64,000 nt of DNA, taken from Pseudaminobacter soli (ex Zhang et al. 2022). Lineage in GTDB: Bacteria; Pseudomonadota; Alphaproteobacteria; Rhizobiales; Rhizobiaceae. Of this stretch, positions 25,975-34,168 are shown one piece after another. Each line of letters begins with the position of its first letter. The stretch's first letter is position 1. The stretch lies in assembly GCF_014595955.1 (NCBI RefSeq), contig NZ_JABVCF010000018.1, positions 31,271-95,270 of the forward strand. The letters are read 5' to 3'. Below the pieces are notes generated by a model. That model did not search any database and had not been told where the DNA came from. It saw only the letters and a list, made by a program, of their open reading frames with translations. The translations under genes and the position numbers were made by a program.

Positions 25975-27234
25975 TCAGCGCAATTCGACCGGCAGCGACC
26001 GCGGCGCGCGGAACACATAGGTGTAGGCGTGCTCGACCTTCGCATTCTCGGCGAGCCGGACATTGGGGAAGCGTCTGGTGAACTCCTCCAGCACGATCTT
26101 CATCTCCAGTCGGGCGAGCGGCGCGCCGAGGCAGACATGCTTGCCGTTGCCCATCGTCAGGTGCTTGCGCGCGTTCTTGCGCCGCACGTCGAAGCGCTCC
26201 GGCTCCTCGAAATGCTTCTCGTCGCGGTTGGCCGAGCCGAAGGACAGGATGATGTTGCCGCCGGCCGGGATGGTGACCCCGCCGATCTCGATGGCGGTCT
26301 TAGCGCGGCGGCGCCATCCGATGACCGCGCCGCAATAGCGGAACGTTTCCTCGACCGCGAAGGGGATCAGCGAGGTGTCGGCGCAGATCGCCTCCCAGTT
26401 GTCGCGATAGGTCAGCAACGCGCGGAAAGCGTTGGTGAGTTGGCTGGTGGTCGTCTCGTGGCCGGCGAAGACCAGGCCGTAGACGACGGTCGTCAGTTCG
26501 TTGAGCGTCAGGATCGAATCGTCGCCGTTGCGCACCCTGAGCAGGCCGCTGACGACGTCGTCGCCGGGGCTTTCCATCCTCTTGCGCACCAGGTCGACGC
26601 AATATTGCCAATAGGCGACCATATCCCTCGCGCCGGCGATCTGCTGCTCGTAGGTCGACGGGCTGAAATTGAGGATGGTGCGGGTTCCCGACCAAGCCTT
26701 GACCTTGTCCATATCCTCCTGCGGTATGCCCAAGAGCAGGAACAGGACCTGCGCCGGCAATTCATAGGTGAGATCCGCTAGCAGGTCGGCGCTTTGCCGG
26801 CCCTCCAGTCGGTCGAGCGCCTTCGTCACGAGATCCCGAATGGCCGGCTCCATCGCCGTGAAGGTCCTGATGTTCAGGAGTTGGGCCGAGGCGTTGCGCA
26901 CGCGCGTATGGCGTTCGCCATCGCAGTTCGACTGCACCTTCTCGGCCGTGAAGTTGCCGGCCTTCATAATGTCGATGGCGTCCTGATGGACGGGCGAGGC
27001 CGAGTCGCTGGTGTTCTCGGAGGAGATGCGGTCGTGGTCGTGCAGAATCGCCATCGCGTCGTCATAGCGGGTGACGATCCAGTAGCCGGTCTCGGGCGAG
27101 TAGAAGACCGGCTCGTCCCGACGGGCCTGCGCCAACTCGGCGTACATAGTTTCGTGATAGTAGGGGCTGGGGCGATTTCCCATGCCGTGCACGGGACAAC
27201 TGCCGCGCGAGGTGGTGCCGGCGACGTCGCTCAT
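25975..27234 (-). CDS. Cytochrome P450, second type, copy F
   Basis: The start MSDVAGTTSRGS is chosen because GGGAGG lies 7 nt before it; an upstream in-frame start lacks one. The 419-residue protein has helix I LVFAGHETTTSQ, ExxR EETFR and haem loop LTMGNGKHVCLG. Methionine replaces the usual phenylalanine at the start of the loop. It is a near relative of the P450 at 23582-24877 (shared WSGTRTIL/WSTNRLLL and SPSTYEQQIAGAR/SRPTHEQQIDAAR). It is followed by the epoxide hydrolase-like gene. Confidence 0.92.
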   Translation of the reverse strand: MSDVAGTTSRGSCPVHGMGNRPSPYYHETMYAELAQARRDEPVFYSPETGYWIVTRYDDAMAILHDHDRISSENTSDSASPVHQDAIDIMKAGNFTAEKVQSNCDGERHTRVRNASAQLLNIRTFTAMEPAIRDLVTKALDRLEGRQSADLLADLTYELPAQVLFLLLGIPQEDMDKVKAWSGTRTILNFSPSTYEQQIAGARDMVAYWQYCVDLVRKRMESPGDDVVSGLLRVRNGDDSILTLNELTTVVYGLVFAGHETTTSQLTNAFRALLTYRDNWEAICADTSLIPFAVEETFRYCGAVIGWRRRAKTAIEIGGVTIPAGGNIILSFGSANRDEKHFEEPERFDVRRKNARKHLTMGNGKHVCLGAPLARLEMKIVLEEFTRRFPNVRLAENAKVEHAYTYVFRAPRSLPVELR

Positions 27235-27287
27235 TGCCAATCCTCCCAGATCAGGTCCCCCATTCTCCGCGAGGCGGTTCCGCCGGG

Positions 27288-27308
27288 ATGTCACCCCCGG
27301 CGGGTACC
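27288..27308. promoter_or_regulatory. Island operator, copy 9
   Basis: Left arm ATGTCACCC, 3-nt spacer, right arm GCGGGTACC. It fills the gap between the SDR stop (27309) and the P450 start and sits 54 nt before that start. Confidence 0.5.
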
Positions 27309-28079
27309 TCAGTTCGGCGAGAAGCCGGAATAGAGCGCCATCTGGCCGCCGTCATTGTTCATGATCAGGCCGGTGACGTAGGAGGCCTCCCCGGACGCGA
27401 GGAACAGCATGGCGTCCGCCTGCTCCTCCGGCTTGCCGATGCGGCCCATCGGTATGCGGCGGCGGCGCTCGACGAACCGGTTGGCGTCCAGCGTCTCCAT
27501 CTGCTTGATCATGTTGGTTTCCGTCAGTCCGGGGCAGAGGCAGTTGACCCGGATACCGTACTGCGCCCATTCGACGGCCAGTGCCTTTGTCAGCCCGGTG
27601 ACCCCGTGCTTTGAGGCGATGTAGCCGACGTCTCCCGGAAAGGCGGCGAAGCCGGCATTGGAGGAGACGTTGACGATGGCGCCGCTGCGGTTGGGGATCA
27701 TCGTCAGCGTGGCGGCCGCGCGAGACCAGTAGAATGGCGCATCGAGATTGATCGCCATCGTCCGCCGCCACACCGCATAGTCGGTCGCCGGCTGGATGGT
27801 CGACACGCCGGCATTGTTGACAAGCACGTCGACGCGGCCGAGCCGGTCGACCACCTCACGGATGCTCGCCTCCGCCACGGCTTCGTCGGCGACGTCCCCG
27901 GCGATCGCTACGGCATTGCCTCCGGCTTCCCGGATCGAGCCGACGGCGGCCTCGAGGCTTTCCGGCTTCAGGTCATTGAGAGCGACGGTCGCCCCCTCGG
28001 CGGCGAACTTGCGTGCCGCGGCCAGGCCCATGCCCGAGGCGGCGCCGGTGATGACGACGATCTTGTCCTTGAACCGCAT
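27309..28079 (-). CDS. Short-chain dehydrogenase/reductase, first of a pair
   Basis: 256 residues with the start MRFKDKIVVITGAASG. The cofactor loop is TGAASGMG, the NNAG motif is present, and the catalytic Y-x-x-x-K is in YIASKHG. C-terminal YVTGLIMNNDGGQ is SDR-typical. It lies 11 nt downstream of a paralogue of the same length and opening (MRFKDKVVVITGGGSG). The two are probably a tandem duplicate whose specificities have diverged. Confidence 0.92.
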   Translation of the reverse strand: MRFKDKIVVITGAASGMGLAAARKFAAEGATVALNDLKPESLEAAVGSIREAGGNAVAIAGDVADEAVAEASIREVVDRLGRVDVLVNNAGVSTIQPATDYAVWRRTMAINLDAPFYWSRAAATLTMIPNRSGAIVNVSSNAGFAAFPGDVGYIASKHGVTGLTKALAVEWAQYGIRVNCLCPGLTETNMIKQMETLDANRFVERRRRIPMGRIGKPEEQADAMLFLASGEASYVTGLIMNNDGGQMALYSGFSPN

Positions 28080-28090
28080 GGTTGCCTTCC

Positions 28091-28861
28091 TCAGCCCGGA
28101 GACCAGCCGGAGGACAGCGCGATCTGCCCGCCGTCGACGTTGAGCGTCGCCCCGGTGATGTAGGAGGCGTCGTTCGAGGCGAGGAAGGCCATGGCCTTCG
28201 CCATCTCCTCCGGCTGTGCGGCCCGCTGCATGGGGATGCGCCGGCGCCGCTCGGCGAAGCGGTTCGGGTCGATCGCCTCCATTTCCTTGATGATCTGCGT
28301 GTCGGTGAAGCCGGGGCATACGCAGTTCACGCGGATGTTGTACTTCGCCCATTCGACCGCGAGCGACCGGGTCAGCCCGAGCACCCCGGCCTTGGCGGCG
28401 ATGTAGCCGACGTCGCCGGGATAGGCGACCAGCCCCGCCAGTGACGAGATGTTGACGATGGCGCCGGCTTTGTTCGGGATCATGCTCTGCGCGGCCGCGG
28501 CCTGCGACCAGTAGAAGGGAGCGTTGAGGTCGACGCCGATGATTCTGTCCCACTCGGTGTAGGTTTCGGCCGGCTGGATCGTGGCAATCCCGGCATTGTT
28601 CACGAGGACGTCGATGCGGCCGTGCCGCTTGACGGTTTCTGCCACGCAGGCGTGCGCCACCTCCTTGCTGGCGACGTCTCCCGGGATCGACAAAGCGCTG
28701 CCACCCGCGGCCCTGATGGCGGCGACGGTCCGCTCTGCCGTCTCTGCCTTGACGTCGTTTACGGCGACGATGGCGCCTTCGGCGGCGAACAGTTTCGACG
28801 CGGCGAGCCCCATGCCGGAGCCGCCGCCGGTTATAACGACCACTTTATCCTTGAAGCGCAT
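28091..28861 (-). CDS. Short-chain dehydrogenase/reductase, second of a pair
   Basis: 256 residues, cofactor loop TGGGSGMG, NNAG, catalytic Y-x-x-x-K in YIAAKAG, and C-terminal YITGATLNVDGG. It is first of the pair and preceded by an operator copy (28921-28941, 60 nt upstream). Both have the block ERRRRIPM before the C-terminal helix, so they are close paralogues. They probably oxidise hydroxyl groups introduced by the P450s. Confidence 0.92.
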   Translation of the reverse strand: MRFKDKVVVITGGGSGMGLAASKLFAAEGAIVAVNDVKAETAERTVAAIRAAGGSALSIPGDVASKEVAHACVAETVKRHGRIDVLVNNAGIATIQPAETYTEWDRIIGVDLNAPFYWSQAAAAQSMIPNKAGAIVNISSLAGLVAYPGDVGYIAAKAGVLGLTRSLAVEWAKYNIRVNCVCPGFTDTQIIKEMEAIDPNRFAERRRRIPMQRAAQPEEMAKAMAFLASNDASYITGATLNVDGGQIALSSGWSPG

Positions 28862-28920
28862 GCCGCTCAGAATCCTCCCGTGAAAATCTGCACGAGAGTT
28901 AACAGCGGGACGGTCCGCGT

Positions 28921-28941
28921 CTGTAACCCGCCGAGGGACAA
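28921..28941. promoter_or_regulatory. Island operator, copy 10
   Basis: Left arm CTGTAACCC, 3-nt spacer, right arm GAGGGACAA. It lies 60 nt before the SDR pair; the gene on the other side ends here, so it can only serve the SDRs. Confidence 0.55.
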
Positions 28942-28968
28942 GGACACTGCGCCGCCCGCAAACGCCAG

Positions 28969-29003
28969 CGAAAAACGAAACCGCCGCCCTTTTGGGGCGG
29001 CGG
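28969..29003 (-). terminator. Rho-independent terminator after livK
   Basis: CCGCCGCCC pairs with GGGCGGCGG around a short loop, and on the minus strand TTTCGTTTTTC follows. It lies 29 nt past the livK stop codon. Confidence 0.8.
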
Positions 29004-29031
29004 TGGTTCTCGATCGGACCGCAAGGCCGGG

Positions 29032-30168
29032 TCAGGGTGCCAGTTCGAACTTGCCGTCCTTGACTGTGATCACGGCCGCGCCGTAGCTCGGGTTTCGCTT
29101 GTCGTCCAGCGTCCAGACATGGGTACCGAGCACTGTCGGCTGGTCGCGCAGCTTGCCGAGCGCATCCTTCACCTTGTCGCGATCGGGGCCGGGTCCCGCG
29201 TCCTTGATCGCCTGCACTGCGAGGGATGCCAGCGCATAGCCCATTGCCGCCCAATTGTCGGGGCTCGCGCCATAGGCTTCTGTGTAGGCCCTCACGAAAT
29301 CCTGGTTGATCGGGGTGGGATCGCCGACGAAATAGTCGGCGACGACATAAGCGCCTTCCGACGCGCCACCGGCGGTGGTTATGAAGGATTCCGAGCCGAA
29401 GGTCGACGGCCCGAGGAACAGCACTTCCGGCGGCACGCCGCCCTGGCGTGCCTGCAGCAGCACGTTGGACCCGACTTCCGCCGGCGCGGCGACGAAGAAG
29501 GCGTTGATGTCCTGGCTGGCGAGCTTGGTCGCCAGCGCCAGGAAGTCGGTGTCGGACGACAGGATGCCTTCCTCCGACACGATCTCGACGCCTTCCTCCA
29601 CGAGCAGCTTCTTGAAGGCGTCCTTCTGGCCGACGAAGCCGTCATTGGCGCGATCGAATACTAGGCTGACCTTCTTCACGCCCAGCTTCTCGGCGGCGTA
29701 TTTGCTCAGGTGGCCCATGATGTCCATGCCGACCTGCTGGACCTTGTAGGAATAAGGCCCAGCGTCGAGGATCGCCGTGGACGAGCCGATGGCGAACAGC
29801 GGCACCTTCTGGTCGTTGGCGACCGGCGCGCCACCGGTTGCCTCGAGGCTGGTGGTCGGCCCGAGGATCATCAGCACATTGTCACTTTGTGCGAACTTGC
29901 TGACCAGCGTGATGGTCTGTGCCTTGTCGCCGGCCGAGTCCGCCTCGACCACTTCGAGCTTCAGATCGCCAAGCGCGCCGGACGTGTTCGCCTGCTCGAT
30001 GGCAAGCTTCATGCCGTTCTGGATCGGCACGCCGCCGAAGGCATAGGGGCCGGTCAGCGCGTTCATCACGCCGATCTTGGCGGTTTCGGCCCAACTCGGC
30101 GCGGCCGTCGACGCGCTCGCCAGCAGGATCGCGCTGCCGGCCATCAGAATTCTGCGGGTAAGCTTCAT
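29032..30168 (-). CDS. livK: ABC transporter substrate-binding protein (LivK/branched-chain type)
   Basis: The start MKLTRRILMAGSAILLASAS begins a signal peptide cut after SWA. The 378-residue protein continues TAKIGVMNALTGPYAFGGVP, the Peripla_BP_6 pattern, with a second-lobe segment KKVSLVFDRANDGFVGQKDA. Such proteins bind branched amino acids or, in catabolic islands, aromatic acids. It is separated from the ATPase gene livF by a 330-nt gap with a hydratase remnant, and it has its own terminator and operator copy. Confidence 0.92.
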   Translation of the reverse strand: MKLTRRILMAGSAILLASASTAAPSWAETAKIGVMNALTGPYAFGGVPIQNGMKLAIEQANTSGALGDLKLEVVEADSAGDKAQTITLVSKFAQSDNVLMILGPTTSLEATGGAPVANDQKVPLFAIGSSTAILDAGPYSYKVQQVGMDIMGHLSKYAAEKLGVKKVSLVFDRANDGFVGQKDAFKKLLVEEGVEIVSEEGILSSDTDFLALATKLASQDINAFFVAAPAEVGSNVLLQARQGGVPPEVLFLGPSTFGSESFITTAGGASEGAYVVADYFVGDPTPINQDFVRAYTEAYGASPDNWAAMGYALASLAVQAIKDAGPGPDRDKVKDALGKLRDQPTVLGTHVWTLDDKRNPSYGAAVITVKDGKFELAP

Positions 30169-30322
30169 CGTATTCCTCCCTGTCCAAGCGAGGCGTCGGG
30201 CGTGGTCAGGTATTCTCCCTGCTCCGGCGACGCTCGTTGCGTTCGAGCGCATCCCTCGACTCCGGCGACATTTCTGGGTTCGCCGGAATTCAGTGCATCT
30301 ATCCGCCGGTCGGAATTTCGGT

Positions 30323-30344
30323 CTGTCCCTTCGGCCGGGGGCGG
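30323..30344. promoter_or_regulatory. Island operator, copy 11 (weaker right arm)
   Basis: Left arm CTGTCCCTT, 4-nt spacer, right arm CGGGGGCGG. It is 155 nt upstream of the livK start, within the gap that contains the hydratase remnant. Confidence 0.4.
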
Positions 30345-30358
30345 ATCGAACGCGTGCT

Positions 30359-30484
30359 TCAGGCGAAACGAACACTCGCCACGCCCAGCGTTCCGTAATC
30401 GGCCATCACCTTGTCTCCTGGCCGCACTGGAGCGGCGAGAGGCAAGTGCCCCTGGTGCCAGAAGCGGCGCGCAGCGCGTTCCAG
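30359..30484 (-). pseudogene. C-terminal remnant of a 2-keto-4-pentenoate hydratase/FAH-family protein
   Basis: On the minus strand the 42 codons before a TGA read ...GHLPLAAPVRPGDKVMADYG and then TLGVASVRFA. That is the end of hydratases in which GD-x-V precedes a strand and a terminal VSVRF segment. No start or upstream catalytic core exists; the frame runs into livF. It is therefore a broken gene fragment. Identification rests on a short but distinctive stretch. Confidence 0.55.
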
Positions 30485-30498
30485 TCGAGGGGCCTCGC

Positions 30499-31218
30499 TC
30501 ACGCGTCCACTTTCGCCCGGCCGAAATAGTGGTCGGCCACGACGGGATCGCCGGCGAGGGCCGTGGCCGCGCCCTTGTGGACGATGCGGCCCTGCTCGAT
30601 GATTGCCGCGTTATGCGCGGTCTCGAGCGCGAGCTTGGCGTTCTGCTCGACGAGGAGGATGGTGAGACCGTCCTTGTTCAGCCGCACGAGCGCGTCGAAC
30701 ACTTCGCGGATGATGACCGGGGCGAGGCCCAGGCTCGGCTCGTCGAGCAGCAGCACGCGCGGCCGGCCCATCAGCGCGCGGCCGATCGCTAGCATCTGCT
30801 GCTGTCCGCCCGACAGCAGCCCGGCAGGCTGGTTGCGCCGCTCGGCCAGGATGGGAAACAGCGAATGCACCTGGTCGAGATCGGCGGAAGAGGTGCCGCG
30901 AATGCCGGCGGCCTGTCGGCCGAGCTCGAGGTTCTCCGCCACCGTCAGCGGCGCGATGACGCGGCGCCCTTCAGGCACCTGGATCAGGCCGGCGCGCGCC
31001 ACCTTGTGCGCGGGACGCCCGGAGATCGTTTCGCCCTCGAGTCTGATCTCGCCCTCGGCAAGCGGGACGAGGCCGCTGGCGGCGTTGAGCAGCGTCGACT
31101 TGCCGGCGCCGTTGGGTCCGATCAGGGCGAAGATCTCACCCGGCGCCACCGAGAGGGTGACGCCGCGCAGCGCACGGATGCCGCTATAGGAAACAGAAAC
31201 GTTCTGGATCGTCAGCAC
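30499..31218 (-). CDS. livF: ABC transporter ATP-binding protein, LivF type
   Basis: 239 residues with Walker A GPNGAGKST, signature LSGGQQQM and Walker B VLLLDEPSLG. The short length and the YSGIRALRGVTLSV opening are typical of LivF. It pairs with LivG as the motor of the branched-chain-type importer. It starts 3 nt after the livG stop codon, so translation is coupled. Confidence 0.95.
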   Translation of the reverse strand: MLTIQNVSVSYSGIRALRGVTLSVAPGEIFALIGPNGAGKSTLLNAASGLVPLAEGEIRLEGETISGRPAHKVARAGLIQVPEGRRVIAPLTVAENLELGRQAAGIRGTSSADLDQVHSLFPILAERRNQPAGLLSGGQQQMLAIGRALMGRPRVLLLDEPSLGLAPVIIREVFDALVRLNKDGLTILLVEQNAKLALETAHNAAIIEQGRIVHKGAATALAGDPVVADHYFGRAKVDA

Positions 31219-31221
31219 GGC

Positions 31222-31977
31222 TCAGCTTCCCAAATAGGCTTCGATGACGCGCGGATTGCTGGCGACCTCGTCTGGCGTCCCTTCCGCGATAAGGCGGCCG
31301 AAGGCGAGCACATAGATATGCTCGCACAGCGACATCACGAAGCGCATGTTGTGCTCGATGAGCAGGATCGCCACGCCCTGCCGCGCCACGTCGCGGAAGA
31401 TGTCGGCGAGGCTGTAGGCCTCCGCGTCGTTCATGCCGGCCACCGGCTCGTCGAGCAGCAGCACCGATGGCTCCATCGCCAGGGCGCGCATCATCTCGAT
31501 GCGGCGCTGGTGGCCGTAGGACAGGCTGCCCGCCGGGTGGCGCGCCAGCGCCGTCATGCCGAACCGGTCTAGCAGCGCATAGGCCTTGCGCTCGAATTCC
31601 CTGCGCTCGTGATGGGCCGCGGGGAGGCCGAGCATGTTGGCGAGCGTGCCCGCCTTCTCGTGCCGATGGAAGCCGGCTACGACATTGTCCAGCACGGTCG
31701 CGTCGCCGATCAGCCGGATGTTCTGGAAGGTGCGCGCCACGCCCGCCCGCGCCAGCGTGGGCGCGTCGGCTTCGGTCATGTCGTCGTCGCCGACCAGGAT
31801 GCGGCCGTTGCCCACCTTGAGCAGGCCGGTGATCAGGTTGACGACGGTGGTCTTGCCGGCGCCGTTCGGGCCGATCAGGCCGGTGATCCTGCCGGCCGGA
31901 GCCTGCAGGCTGAGGCCGTCGACGGCTGGCAGGCCGCCGAAGCTGCGGGCAATGTTGTCAAGAGTGAGCGCCTTCAT
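31222..31977 (-). CDS. livG: ABC transporter ATP-binding protein, LivG type
   Basis: 251 residues with Walker A GPNGAGKTT, signature LSYGHQRR, in which the usual G-Q is G-H, and Walker B VLLLDEPVAGMN. The family-typical YVLAFGRLIAEGTPDEVASN ends the protein. It overlaps livM by 4 nt and precedes livF. It forms the ATPase pair with LivF. Confidence 0.95.
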   Translation of the reverse strand: MKALTLDNIARSFGGLPAVDGLSLQAPAGRITGLIGPNGAGKTTVVNLITGLLKVGNGRILVGDDDMTEADAPTLARAGVARTFQNIRLIGDATVLDNVVAGFHRHEKAGTLANMLGLPAAHHERREFERKAYALLDRFGMTALARHPAGSLSYGHQRRIEMMRALAMEPSVLLLDEPVAGMNDAEAYSLADIFRDVARQGVAILLIEHNMRFVMSLCEHIYVLAFGRLIAEGTPDEVASNPRVIEAYLGS

Positions 31978-32852
31978 GCCGTCACCGTACCGGTTTTCGC
32001 CTTGGCTGCCGCGATCCGGCGCCGGCGAAGCGCAGCAAGCGTCGTATCGGCGACGCCGCGCGGCAGGAACACGATGGAGACCATGAGCAGGGCGCCCTGG
32101 ACCACCATCCGGTATTCCTGGAAGCCGCGCAGGATCTCGGGCAGCACCGTCAGGATCACCGCTCCCACCAGCGGACCCCAGATCGACACCCGGCCGCCCA
32201 GCACCACCATGGCCAGCACCATAACCAGCATGTTGAAGCCGTATTCGTTGGGCGTGATCGAATAGCTGTTGTAGGCGTGCAGGCCGCCGGCAAGGCCGGC
32301 GATCGCGCCGGAGAGGATGAAGGCGATCATGTGGTGCTTCGGCACGGAGATGCCGAGCGATACGGCGACGGTTTCGTCCTCGCGGATGATGTCGAAGGCC
32401 CGGCCGATGCTGGACGTGCCGATGACGGCGAGGAAATACCCGACCGCGAGCACGGCGACGATCATGCCGAACAGGCCGACCGTCTTCGGGATGCTGTTGA
32501 TGCCGAGCGCGCCGTCGGTGACCTCGACCCAGTTGAGCGTGATCGACAGCACGATCTGCACCAGCGCCAGCGTGGCGAGCGCCTGGAAGACGCCTCGCAG
32601 CCGGGCGAGCGGGATCGCTACCAGCGCGCCGGCGAGCGTGCCGATGCCGAGCGAGGCGACCAATCCCAGCCAGGCGGGCATGGCGAGCTTGGTCGCCAGG
32701 ACCGCTGCGGCATAGGCGCCGAGTGCGGCGAACGCCGCCGTGCCCAGCGAGAAGACGCCAGCGCGCAGCACCACATATTGCGAGAAGGCGAGCAGCGCGT
32801 TGAACAGTGCCAGTTCGAGCAGTGGCGCGTAGGAATTGAGGAACCCGATCAT
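31974..32852 (-). CDS. livM: ABC transporter permease, LivM type
   Basis: The start MIGFLNSYAPLLELALFNAL overlaps the livH stop by ATGA, giving 292 residues with about eight or more membrane segments. The family motif ALRFRDLF is not seen, but FSLGTAAFAALGAY and the conserved block REDETVAVSLGISVPKHH, where the ATPase docks, are present. It is shorter than Escherichia coli LivM, as usual in this family. It forms the inner-membrane pore with LivH. Confidence 0.93.
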   Translation of the reverse strand: MIGFLNSYAPLLELALFNALLAFSQYVVLRAGVFSLGTAAFAALGAYAAAVLATKLAMPAWLGLVASLGIGTLAGALVAIPLARLRGVFQALATLALVQIVLSITLNWVEVTDGALGINSIPKTVGLFGMIVAVLAVGYFLAVIGTSSIGRAFDIIREDETVAVSLGISVPKHHMIAFILSGAIAGLAGGLHAYNSYSITPNEYGFNMLVMVLAMVVLGGRVSIWGPLVGAVILTVLPEILRGFQEYRMVVQGALLMVSIVFLPRGVADTTLAALRRRRIAAAKAKTGTVTA

Positions 32853-33742
32853 CGGCGCGTCACCCGGGCAACGGCCGCGGCGCCGCCGAACAGGCCTGTC
32901 GGGCGGATGAGCAGCACGAGAAAGAGAGCGGAGAAGACGATGGCGTCGGCCAGGCCGGCGGAAAGATAGGCGACCGTAAGCGTCTGGATGATGCCGATCA
33001 GCAGCCCGGCGATCAGCGCCCCCGCAATGCTGCCCAGCCCGCCCAGGATGATGACCACGAAGGCGCGCAACAAGAGCGGCTCGCCCATCATGAAATGGAC
33101 GGAGTTGAACACGATGCCGATCAGCACGCCGGCGATGCCGGCCAGCGCGCCCGAAATGAAGAAGACCTGGAAGTTGATGGCGAACGGATTGATGCCGAGC
33201 AGCCTGGAGGTGCTTTCCGAGAACGCGACCGACCGGATCTGCCGCCCGAAGCTTGTCCGGTAGAGATAGTAGAGCAAGCCGACGACCATCAGCACGACGA
33301 TGCCGACGATGACCAGTTGCAGCAGCTGTATCCGCAGTCCAAAGAAGTTGAACACGACGATCGGGAAGACGTCGAAGGGGAAGCGCATCACCCGCGTGGC
33401 GGTGAGTTGCTGGGCGAGCGACAGCAGGATCAGGCTCGCCCCGATCGAGGATACGATCGATGAGAATTCGGGTGCGCCGCGCTTGCGCAGCGGTCGGAAG
33501 GCGACCCAGTCGAGCACCACCGAGACGATTCCGCCCCCGAGCGCGCCGATCAGCACCGCCACTGGGCACGGCACGTCAAACAGCATGACGGCGTAGAGCC
33601 CGGCGAAGGCACCCCACATGAACACCGTGCCATGCGCCATGTTCATGATGTGGTTGACGCCGAAGACGAGTTGGAAACCGAGCGCGAACAGGCCGTAGAC
33701 GCTGCCGACGACCACGCCGTTGAGCAATTGCTGCATCAGCAT
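32849..33742 (-). CDS. livH: ABC transporter permease, LivH type
   Basis: 297 residues with the LivH opening MLMQQLLNGVVVGSVYGLFA and the docking block GINPFAINFQVFFISGALAG near 190-209. It is first of the livH-livM-livG-livF run. An operator copy (33929-33950) lies 187 nt upstream. Confidence 0.94.
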   Translation of the reverse strand: MLMQQLLNGVVVGSVYGLFALGFQLVFGVNHIMNMAHGTVFMWGAFAGLYAVMLFDVPCPVAVLIGALGGGIVSVVLDWVAFRPLRKRGAPEFSSIVSSIGASLILLSLAQQLTATRVMRFPFDVFPIVVFNFFGLRIQLLQLVIVGIVVLMVVGLLYYLYRTSFGRQIRSVAFSESTSRLLGINPFAINFQVFFISGALAGIAGVLIGIVFNSVHFMMGEPLLLRAFVVIILGGLGSIAGALIAGLLIGIIQTLTVAYLSAGLADAIVFSALFLVLLIRPTGLFGGAAAVARVTRR

Positions 33743-33928
33743 GGGAGAACGCGTCCTCCAGTGCCGAGCGACAGCGCGCAGTTGGGCGCCGAACGCCCTT
33801 CCTCTTGGATCACCGGCTTTCCTCCCGTCTGCCGCCGGTCTTACCGGCGGATTGGTCTCCCCTAGCGTTCACGTTTGCCCTCTCCGGACGCGACCGCGCA
33901 AGCATTCTGCAGCCGCCGCGGCTGATTT

Positions 33929-33950
33929 CTGTCACTGCGGTGAGGGACGG
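33929..33950. promoter_or_regulatory. Island operator, copy 12
   Basis: Left arm CTGTCACTG, 4-nt spacer, right arm GAGGGACGG. It lies between the DUF1289 stop and livH, 187 nt before livH. Confidence 0.5.
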
Positions 33951-33959
33951 GTTCGCGGT

Positions 33960-34160
33960 CTACTTGCTGCCGGCGGCGCGCCGGTCCGACGGCAGCGAGG
34001 CCAGGCGCACTGGCAGTGCTGCCGTGACCGCGGCGCGCGCTTCCTCGGTCATGTCGAACCACATGAATACCTCGCGCACCGTGCGGCCGCAGCCGACGCA
34101 GAAGCCCGCGTCCGGATCCTGGCGACAGATGCGCCGGCACGGTGTTTCGACGCGGTCCAT
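33960..34160 (-). CDS. DUF1289 small cysteine-rich protein
   Basis: A 66-residue protein starting MDRVETPCRRICRQDPDAGF after GAGGGG. It contains C-x3-C and, after 10-11 residues, C-x2-C (CRRIC ... FCVGC), then GRTVREVFMWFDMTEEARAA. That is the DUF1289 signature, predicted to bind a metal or an Fe-S cluster. The function is unknown. It starts 9 nt after the EthD-like stop and is probably co-transcribed with it and the P450 upstream. Confidence 0.85.
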   Translation of the reverse strand: MDRVETPCRRICRQDPDAGFCVGCGRTVREVFMWFDMTEEARAAVTAALPVRLASLPSDRRAAGSK

Positions 34161-34168
34161 TCTTCCCC

